Below are positions 25,501 through 29,450 of a stretch of DNA of 29,450 nucleotides, piece after piece (position 1 is the first letter of the stretch; the number at the start of each line of letters is the position of its first letter). The stretch lies in IMG/VR virus record IMGVR_UViG_3300008110_000284, positions 1 through 29,450 of that record. One strand, 5' to 3'. A program made the position numbers and the translations under genes. The notes under the pieces were generated by a model. That model was not told the origin of the DNA and did not search any database. It saw only the letters and a program-made list of their open reading frames with translations. The DNA comes from a virus.

Positions 25501-25718
25501 CCAGAACTTGAACCTAAGGTACCACTATCGTTGAACTGAATTTCTTTGTTGAGACCAGCTGGTCCCAAATACGGATAGTGTGTAATGACTACATTGGCGG
25601 GAGTAGAATAGAAAAACTTTCCATCACGATTATTAATGGAAATTTCACCATTAGCAAGCGAAGATGGAACATTACCAGTTATGGTAGAATGTTTAAGTTG
25701 TATTACTGTGTTTGCCAT
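22560..25718 (-). CDS. Long modular tail fibre protein, 1052 aa
   Basis: The N-terminus (MANTVIQLKHSTITGN, then LANGEISINNRDGKFFY) is a fibre attachment-type domain shared in outline with two upstream proteins. An EIQFNDSGTLG segment (about 59-69) and a beta domain with GVTIDAYQDKLRIFEQGG (178-195) follow. The shaft contains many A-N-x-A heptads, usually as 14-residue pairs such as ANSAASYANSAFAV (regions 96-132, 228-312, 411-512, 643-727, 805-889 and 1014-1036). Two copies of a roughly 134-residue module (NDTMFILG..., HYNDGTNAH..., GLIRDAVTKEWYLFKGYTPE) lie at about 506-640 and 880-1013. A separate domain at 737-797 carries VLVSVNGVLQPNSAYTVTG, common in phage fibres. The start overlaps the preceding stop as TAATG. 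This is probably a trimeric fibre. Confidence 0.9.
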   Translation of the reverse strand: MANTVIQLKHSTITGNVPSSLANGEISINNRDGKFFYSTPANVVITHYPYLGPAGLNKEIQFNDSGTLGSSSGLEFDKVSGSLNVSNAIIVNGRNLDAYANAAFLKANTPDYVANSASSYANSAFAKANNALANTSGTVFDGDLKIGSGGKLTVLPVGGDEGGEILLDKPPNGTLGGGVTIDAYQDKLRIFEQGGTARGVYIDLTQAAGGVGTNLLNPTATPDEVARSTANAAFLQANSAFTVANNAFTSTNGSIAWATANSAGSYANAAFAVSNSSATYANAAFIQANTPSYVANSAASYANGAFASSNNAVLKSGSTLTGNISWTTSDHGLFWSGNTDFASIVYFNTGDEGTTNRLEFQTGDNDDEYFVWTHDPSTGGKYENMRLTPVGSGQSILKVNGRIVSDTTNTIYTQANTPSYTANSAASYANSGFIAANSASFYANSGFAVANSASSYANSAFAIANNIFTYANGSIAWDTANSAASYSNSSFAVANSAATYANGAFIRANNSLNANVGGTITGDVIISGNLTIQGTSFSANAGILTSNDTMFILGTGNYTSDVLDLGFASHYNDGTNAHAGLIRDAVTKEWYLFKGYTPEIGANNNIDINDPSFLIDTVSANLKSTSITLRGVDLYDQITNIYTNSNTANSTAVSAASYANAAFSAANSGAGASSAGPYANAAFDVANSASSYANAAFSAANSGSGSSSAGPYANAAFAVANAAYANTSSTSFAEDTFTANGTGTTFTLSTSANQYTVLVSVNGVLQPNSAYTVTGTTLLLSEAPSNLDTVAVKKVSGGSSLTTVSDYANSAYATSNSAASYANAAFAAANTGSAAASAASYANSAFGVANSASSYANAAFLAANTGTAASASVYANGAFIRANNSLDANVGGTVSGDVIITGNLTIQGTSFTANAGILTSNDTMFILGLGNYTSDVLDLGFAAHYNAGTNAHSGLIRDAVTKEWYLFKGYTPEIGANNNIDINDASFTIDTLSANVKSTLITLNGVDLQVYVNNSYAAANSAGDYANSAFAKANTGTSSTTTSLSPFLLMGA
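22699..23100. repeat. 402-bp fibre module, copy A
   Basis: This is one of three collinear 402-bp copies. It encodes the NDTMFILGLGNYTSDVLDLG / GLIRDAVTKEWYLFKGYTPE module near the C-terminus of the 1052-aa fibre. It is offset by exactly 1122 bases from copy B in the same gene, and the two are close in both protein and DNA sequence. Confidence 0.88.
23821..24222. repeat. 402-bp fibre module, copy B
   Basis: This is the second copy of the module, in the middle of the 1052-aa fibre gene. It is nearly the same as copy A at the protein level over the central part (TKEWYLFKGYTPEIGANNN) and collinear with copy C in the upstream 483-aa fibre gene, offset by 3044 bases. Confidence 0.88.
24183..24488. 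repeat. Imperfect 42-bp tandem repeats encoding A-N-x-A heptad pairs
   Basis: This is the longest uninterrupted repeat block, encoding residues 411-512 of the 1052-aa fibre. The unit is 14 residues made of two 7-residue halves (ANSASSY plus ANSAFAV). Ala recurs at positions 1 and 4 of each half and Asn at position 2. The spacing of 3 and 4 between Ala positions fits an alanine-core coiled coil, so this is probably fibre shaft. Shorter blocks occur elsewhere in the three fibre genes (for example 27230-27532, 26600-26848, 23538-23792 and 23052-23306). Confidence 0.75.
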
Positions 25719-26242
25719 TAAAATGTACCGCCGACCTCAACCCTTGTTTTATTGGTTTCAGTAGCAGAAATTTCAACAGGCTTTTCTTGATTCTTTACAG
25801 TAGTCTTCTTAACGATTTTTGGTGCTGGCACAAGTTTTTCTAAATTAGATACGGTATCTTTTAAACTTTTAATTTCTACATCTCTATCTGCAATGGTGTT
25901 TTGTAGACTAGAAACTTCATTTCTTCTAGCATCTAAGTCAGTTTTGACACCAGACAATTCTCTCATGGTTTCATTTAGAGCCGATTGAATTCTAGTTTTC
26001 TCTTGCACTATTGCATCATTATTTTCAGCTTGTGCTTTGTAATGTTGTGTTGATTCAAGTTGTTCGTTAAGTTGTCTTATATTCTCTGTAAGGCCATCAA
26101 TTTTTGCCTGCATTTCTGCTCTAACATTTGCTTCTCTTTCAAGCAATTTTAACCTTGCTTGAAACAAGAGGTTCTGCTTGAGTATTGCATCTAAGTTTTC
26201 AAGCAAAACCTCTTGATACACATTTGAAAATTCTACACTCAT
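25718..26242 (-). CDS. Coiled-coil protein in the fibre cluster (174 aa)
   Basis: Residues 8-140 form an almost continuous amphipathic helix with heptad spacing (LLENLDAILKQNLLFQARLK, then LTENIRQLNEQLESTQ, and VSSLQNTIADRDVEIKSLK), so a long dimeric or trimeric coiled coil is likely. A Lys/Pro-rich linker (residues 141-158, PAPKIVKKTTVKNQEKP) leads to a short tail ending VEVGGTF. The last four residues match the ending of the upstream fibre proteins (GGTF, GGSF, GGRF). No family is recognised. Its place between two fibre genes suggests a role as a fibre chaperone, a connector or a shaft piece. The start has AAGGA seven bases upstream; the stop overlaps the ATG of the 1052-aa fibre as TAATG. 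Confidence 0.87.
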   Translation of the reverse strand: MSVEFSNVYQEVLLENLDAILKQNLLFQARLKLLEREANVRAEMQAKIDGLTENIRQLNEQLESTQHYKAQAENNDAIVQEKTRIQSALNETMRELSGVKTDLDARRNEVSSLQNTIADRDVEIKSLKDTVSNLEKLVPAPKIVKKTTVKNQEKPVEISATETNKTRVEVGGTF

Positions 26243-26263
26243 AACAATTCCTTTTCATAATAA

Positions 26264-27715
26264 TTAGAATGTTCCACCTTGTATATATGAGAAGGTTGGA
26301 ACGCCCGAAGCATTGATAGTTAACACATGACCTTCAGTTGATGACGATGCAGTTGTGAATGCAGAAGTACCTTGACCCAACAGAACACCGTTAGTGGTAA
26401 ATGTACCGGCACCTGTACCACCTCTTGCAACATCTAATGTACCTGAAGTGATTGCACCAGCCGCAATTGCGATTGCAGTATTGTTGGCAGAACTGATACG
26501 ACCGTTTGCTTCAACTTTAAACGAAGCAACCGCCGAACCTGTACCATAGTCACCAGCAGTAATTGTTAAGTTGGTGTAGTCGGTGTTTGCAGTAAATGAA
26601 GCACCATTTGCAACATTGAATGCAGCGTTAGCGTAACTTGCAGCAGAGTTAGCGACAGCAAATCCACTATTTGCATATGAACCTGCCGATGCAGAAGTGT
26701 TTGCTGCTGCAAATGCGGCGTTAGCATAAGCAGAGGCTGAATTTGCAACATGGCTTGGTGTATTTGCCTGTAAGAAGGCACTATTAGCATAAGAGCCTGC
26801 TGAAGTTGCTTTTGCATCGGCTGTATTTGCTGCTGCATAAGCATTGTTTACATATGGAAGTAAATCAATACCTTTAACTAAAACTACTGTTGAATGCAGG
26901 TTAGCATTAAGAGTACCAATCTTAAATGATGGGTCATTAATGTCAATGTTATTGTTGGCAGTAATTTCAGGTGTATAACCTTCAAACAGTTGCCACTCTT
27001 TTGTTCCAGCATCACGAATAAGACCGGTATGAGCATTTGCACCATCGTTGTAGTGTGATGCAAAACCAATGTCTAGTATATCAGCAGTATAGTTGCCGGT
27101 ACCTAAAATAAACATCGTATCGTTTGCAACAATCTGTGACGCACTAACGCTGAAAAGATTACCTGTAACACTCAAGTTACCGGTGATACTCAAATCGCCA
27201 GTAATTTGACCGCCAGTATTTGCGTTGATAGAATTGTTAGCACGCGAAAAGGCAGAGTTTGCATAAGATGCAGCTGAACCACCTGAGTTTGCGGCAGCGA
27301 AAGCACCATTAGCATATAACGCAGCAGAATCAGCAGTTCCTTGAGCGGAACTTGCAGCTGAAGAAGCACTATTGGCTGTTGAGAAAGCTGAGTTAGCATA
27401 AGATGCAGCTGAGTTAGCTATTGCTCTAGCCCAACCGTCAGTCGCAGCACCACCAGACAAACTGTTAGCATAATCAAAAGCAGAGTTTGCATATGAACCT
27501 GCACTATTTGCCGCACTAAATGCTGAGTTTGTTTTGGTAAAAATTAGACCTTGTTGGTCTGTAAAATACTTACCACCAATGGTTAATACATTGTTAGATG
27601 TATCACCGATGTATAATTTGTGTGAGGTATTTGAGTAAGCAGCCTCACCTACATTCAGAGTGACTGGTGCAGAAGTAACATCAGACCACTTTAATTGAAT
27701 AACTGTATTTGCCAT
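26264..27715 (-). CDS. Modular tail fibre protein, 483 aa
   Basis: The N-terminal domain (residues 1-52) reads MANTVIQLKWSDVTSAPVTL, NVGEAAYSNTSHKLYIGDTS, VLTIGGKYF. It is shared with the 244-aa protein upstream and resembles the start of the 1052-aa fibre, suggesting the same docking site. A-N-x-A heptad blocks lie at 62-162 and 290-372. Between them is one copy of the NDTMFILGTGNYT / GLIRDAGTKEWQLFEGYTPE module. The C-terminal part (about 425-483) has LDVARGGTGAGTF, TNGVLLGQGTSAF and GVPTFSYIQGGTF, typical of many phage fibre ends. The start has AGGGG upstream, and a CATAAATA late-promoter-like octamer lies 37 bases upstream. It is probably a fibre or baseplate-attached spike; no enzymatic motif is seen. 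Confidence 0.9.
   Translation of the reverse strand: MANTVIQLKWSDVTSAPVTLNVGEAAYSNTSHKLYIGDTSNNVLTIGGKYFTDQQGLIFTKTNSAFSAANSAGSYANSAFDYANSLSGGAATDGWARAIANSAASYANSAFSTANSASSAASSAQGTADSAALYANGAFAAANSGGSAASYANSAFSRANNSINANTGGQITGDLSITGNLSVTGNLFSVSASQIVANDTMFILGTGNYTADILDIGFASHYNDGANAHTGLIRDAGTKEWQLFEGYTPEITANNNIDINDPSFKIGTLNANLHSTVVLVKGIDLLPYVNNAYAAANTADAKATSAGSYANSAFLQANTPSHVANSASAYANAAFAAANTSASAGSYANSGFAVANSAASYANAAFNVANGASFTANTDYTNLTITAGDYGTGSAVASFKVEANGRISSANNTAIAIAAGAITSGTLDVARGGTGAGTFTTNGVLLGQGTSAFTTASSSTEGHVLTINASGVPTFSYIQGGTF
26865..27266. repeat. 402-bp fibre module, copy C
   Basis: This is the most divergent of the three copies, in the 483-aa fibre gene. The frame and length are the same as copies A and B with no visible net gap. 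It encodes NDTMFILGTGNYTADILDIG and GLIRDAGTKEWQLFEGYTPE. The pattern suggests one older duplication between genes and a younger one inside the 1052-aa gene. Confidence 0.83.
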
Positions 27716-27751
27716 TTATGTCCCCTGGATAAGGCTTCTGTTTTTATAGTC

Positions 27752-27759
27752 TATTTATG
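27752..27759 (-). promoter_or_regulatory. Possible late promoter upstream of the 483-aa fibre gene
   Basis: The minus strand reads CATAAATA (one mismatch from TATAAATA) in a 55-bp gap between fibre genes, 37 bases before the next start. The gap is one of the few real intergenic spaces in the cluster, which makes a promoter here more likely than for variants inside coding sequence. A TATAAAAA sequence just downstream (27741-27748) is an alternative. Confidence 0.4.
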
Positions 27760-27770
27760 TTTCGTGATAG

Positions 27771-28505
27771 TTAGAAACTACCACCTCTAATATTTGTTGT
27801 TATACTATTTGCAGCTGCAAAAGCTGAATTTGCGTAAAGTGCAGATGAGTTTGCTGTCTCAAAACCAGAATTTGCTTGATTGAAAGCTAGATTTATCTTA
27901 ACATCTACTGGAACCGAATTTGCAGTATTTGCTTCAGCCTGAGTTAAATTGGCTTGAGTAACTACACCACCTGTAGTTTGAATTGTTGTTAGTGAACCAT
28001 TTGAACTAATGAATAGTGCAGTTGGGTTTGGAACATTTGCAGTTGGTGTTGGAATAAGAAGAATACCACCGCTTGTCGCATCACTCTGAATTTGTGCATT
28101 ACCAAGATTGATTGTGGTACCAGAAAGGTACAAATCTTTAAATCTATTTGTAGGTGATCCTAAATTATAAGTTACACTCGGTGACGGTATAATATTACCA
28201 GCAATCGTAAGGTCACCAGAAATTGTTCCACCAGATGAACTTAGTTTTGTGTTAGCTGCCGCAAAGGCTGCATTTGCATAAACACCAGCAGAGTTTGCAG
28301 CTATAAATGCAGAATTGACTGTATTAAAAATTACTTGTTGCTGAACTACATAATATTGGCCACCAACAGCGATGGCACCATCACCATTTTCTGTACCAAT
28401 GAAGAGTGTGTTGCTTGCATAAGAGTAAGCAGGTTCGGCCACATTCAACGTAACTGGCGTTGAATTTGCAGTCGAATATTTAATTGTTATTGGTGTATAT
28501 GACAT
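27771..28505 (-). CDS. Short tail fibre-type protein, 244 aa
   Basis: The N-terminal domain (residues 1-52: ITIKYSTANSTPVTLNVAEP, AYSYASNTLFIG, IAVGGQYY) is homologous to the start of the 483-aa fibre. One heptad block (62-86, VNSAFIAANSAGVYANAAF) and another near the C-terminus (205-233, NQANSGFETANSSALYANSA) flank a central beta region. That region contains SGGTISGDLTIAGN and NLGSPTNRFKDLYLSGTTIN (113-132), the latter a motif frequent in fibre proteins of T4-like cyanophages and relatives. The protein ends RGGSF. The start overlaps the preceding stop as TAATG with no independent strong ribosome binding site. It is probably a virion fibre component that competes or cooperates with the 483-aa protein. 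Confidence 0.88.
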   Translation of the reverse strand: MSYTPITIKYSTANSTPVTLNVAEPAYSYASNTLFIGTENGDGAIAVGGQYYVVQQQVIFNTVNSAFIAANSAGVYANAAFAAANTKLSSSGGTISGDLTIAGNIIPSPSVTYNLGSPTNRFKDLYLSGTTINLGNAQIQSDATSGGILLIPTPTANVPNPTALFISSNGSLTTIQTTGGVVTQANLTQAEANTANSVPVDVKINLAFNQANSGFETANSSALYANSAFAAANSITTNIRGGSF

Positions 28506-28753
28506 TAAAATCTACCACCATCAACGATAACCGAAGTTGCGGTTACTGTATTGGCTTCAAATTTACCTGTTATAGCATTGTATTGAATTACTTGTTTATC
28601 TTGCACAGAGGTAATATTAGTATCTGTCAATTCAACCAACGATACATTAGGTTTGGGTGCAAAGTTCTGTGCAGCAATCGTAGAACGAGTTTGCTGTGTT
28701 AACTTTACTTGCCCAATATTACTGCCAGTGTTTATTCTAGCATTGACTGCCAT
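28505..28753 (-). CDS. Small fibre-region protein (82 aa) ending in VDGGRF
   Basis: The 82-aa protein is not assigned to a named family. The C-terminal half has the pattern VELTDTNITSVQDKQVIQYN then AITGKFEANTV, which resembles the L-D-V...G-x-V-L-Q-Y-N...T-G-K-F-E repeats found in many phage fibre proteins, and it ends VIVDGGRF. The N-terminal 35 residues are basic and polar (QVKLTQQTRSTIAAQNF). It overlaps both neighbours as TAATG, so it is part of the coupled fibre operon. It may be a fibre-attachment adaptor or a remnant of a larger fibre; the complete frame and clean start argue for an intact small gene. Confidence 0.83.
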   Translation of the reverse strand: MAVNARINTGSNIGQVKLTQQTRSTIAAQNFAPKPNVSLVELTDTNITSVQDKQVIQYNAITGKFEANTVTATSVIVDGGRF

Positions 28754-29085
28754 TATTGCGTAACTCCTGGCGATACTACAATAACACCTTCAACCACTCT
28801 TGTCTTAACGGAAGTTGGTGATGTAATAACCAAATCAAAAACTTGTCTTCCAGGAGTCAGGTTAGAAGTGTTCGCCGAAGTCATCGAAAGAGTAATCTCA
28901 CCATTAGCATTGCCTGTAATGGTTGCAGTAATTATTGTGTTTGATGTTGCGTAGTATGATTTACGCATTTGAGAAGATGCTGTGTAACCGTATAGGTTAA
29001 TAGCAGCACCAGCGGTATCTTCTACATTGACAGTTGTTGAAAATGTAGCGCCTTGCTCAATTAATAATTCTGTGAATGCTGCCAC
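28753..29085 (-). CDS. Small beta-sandwich structural protein (110 aa)
   Basis: The start is GTG at 29085 with AAGGAG at ideal distance. The protein reads ELLIEQGATFSTTVNVEDTA, INLYGYTASSQMRKSYYAT, GEITLSMTSANTSNLTPGRQ, VFDLVITSPTS and ends GVIVVSPGVTQ. This order of strands (IEQGATF, L-x-G-Y-T-A-x-x-Q-M-R, G-x-I-x-L-x-M, a YDL/FDL strand, V-x-x-G-x-V-x-V-x-P) is widespread in small phage virion proteins near fibre and baseplate genes, from general knowledge; I recall no proven function. It is the first gene after the terminator at 29141-29165 and so may open a transcription unit, although the nearest AT-rich candidate (TAAATATA at 29108-29115) is a poor late-promoter match. Confidence 0.87.
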   Translation of the reverse strand: MAAFTELLIEQGATFSTTVNVEDTAGAAINLYGYTASSQMRKSYYATSNTIITATITGNANGEITLSMTSANTSNLTPGRQVFDLVITSPTSVKTRVVEGVIVVSPGVTQ

Positions 29086-29140
29086 GGTATCTCCTTAACT
29101 TTACGGTATATTTAGTCTAATTCGTTGTTATGTTACCAAG

Positions 29141-29165
29141 AAAAAACCCCACCGAAGTGGGGTTT
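29141..29165 (-). terminator. Intrinsic terminator after the glycine-rich fibre gene
   Basis: The minus strand has a 9-bp stem (AAACCCCAC / GTGGGGTTT) closed by a TTCG tetraloop and followed by six T residues overlapping the stem end, then CTTGG. It lies about 19 bases after the stop of the gene at 29184. It should end the transcript of the upstream fibre gene and separate it from the following cluster. Confidence 0.87.
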
Positions 29166-29183
29166 CTGCGTTTCATTTTATTT

Positions 29184-29450
29184 TTAATTGACGCTGTAAG
29201 TAGAAGTACCTGGTATTGCAGCATTAGCAGCAAAAGTTCCGTTACCAGTAAAGGTGTGTATTGTATATGCACCAGGTGCTGGATTAGTAACAGTACCACC
29301 TGTAGCAAATTGAGAACCACTATAACGAATAATTACAATACCTGAGCCACCGGCTCCACCAGGTGTTCCTGCTCCACCTCCACCACCGCCGCCACCTCTG
29401 TTTGTCGTACCAGTTACTCCAGGTCCACCGCCAGCACCACCGCCGCCAGT
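29184..29450 (-). CDS. Glycine-rich tail fibre protein, C-terminal 88 residues (5' part beyond the window)
   Basis: The frame is open to the window edge, so only the end of the gene is present. The visible part starts with Gly runs (GGGGAGGGPGV, then GGGGGGGGAGTPGGAGGSG), continues with GIVIIRYSGSQFATGGTVTN, and ends with a YTIHTFTGNGTFAANAAIPG segment and YSVN. The Gly-rich stretch followed by GIVIIRY and a short HTFTGNGTF strand is a common ending of phage glycine-rich fibre domains. It has the same general composition as the 218-aa gene at 14368 but a different ending, so the two are analogous more than obviously duplicated. It is probably a receptor-binding or fibre-tip protein. Confidence 0.85.
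   Translation of the reverse strand, partial: TGGGGAGGGPGVTGTTNRGGGGGGGGAGTPGGAGGSGIVIIRYSGSQFATGGTVTNPAPGAYTIHTFTGNGTFAANAAIPGTSTYSVN

Noticed and set aside
22600-27540. Dense repeats resembling a CRISPR array
   Set aside because: The repeats are imperfect, in frame, with a 42-bp codon-based period and no unique spacers of constant length; they encode A-N-x-A heptads.
1-29450. Prophage or bacterial chromosomal segment
   Set aside because: No integrase, repressor, attachment site, tRNA or host gene is seen, and all genes are on one strand in T4 late-gene order.

Overview
The window is a continuous piece of a T4-like (Straboviridae-type or 'far-T4') contractile-tailed phage genome. All 28 genes lie on the minus strand, so transcription runs from position 29450 towards 1. 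The T4 order 13-14-15-16-17-18-19-20-67-68-21-22-23 is recognisable gene by gene from protein motifs. There is no integrase, tRNA, bacterial housekeeping gene or attachment site. The host cannot be named from this sequence; moderately AT-rich DNA and the type of fibre genes fit an environmental (freshwater or marine) phage of a Gram-negative bacterium.

Layout in transcription order. (1) 29450-14168: a tail-fibre/adhesin region. It holds the end of a glycine-rich fibre protein, a terminator, two small structural proteins, three fibre proteins with alanine/asparagine heptad repeats (244, 483 and 1052 aa), a 174-aa coiled-coil protein, a 109-aa accessory protein, two giant tandem paralogues (1095 and 1300 aa) with four and five LamG/concanavalin-like jelly-roll repeats, a glycine-rich 218-aa adhesin-like protein and a 63-aa small protein. 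(2) 14160-11308: neck and tail-completion proteins gp13, gp14 and gp15, each with an apparent extra beta-rich insert. (3) 11311-8776: DNA packaging, with gp16 and gp17 flanking a Dps-family ferritin-like protein with a complete ferroxidase signature. (4) 8723-6247: tail sheath gp18 and tail tube gp19, closed by a strong intrinsic terminator. (5) 6193-1: head genes: portal gp20, prohead core proteins (gp67-like, an unrecognised 234-aa protein, an acidic/basic 144-aa protein), a 119-aa protein of unknown role, prohead protease gp21, scaffold gp22 and the first 366 codons of major capsid gp23.

The genes are tightly packed, with many ATGA or TAATG stop/start overlaps that suggest translational coupling. 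TATAAATA-type octamers resembling T4 late promoters precede gp22 (exact) and the gp67-like gene (exact), with one-mismatch versions in front of several others, so late transcription by a T4-type sigma-factor/sliding-clamp system is likely. The genes together specify head assembly and maturation, genome packaging, neck and tail assembly, and a large host-recognition apparatus. The least conventional parts are the Dps protein inside the packaging cluster, the duplicated LamG genes, the three-copy 402-bp fibre module, the shared C-terminal GG-x-F ending of four adjacent fibre-region proteins, and the accessory domains in the neck proteins.
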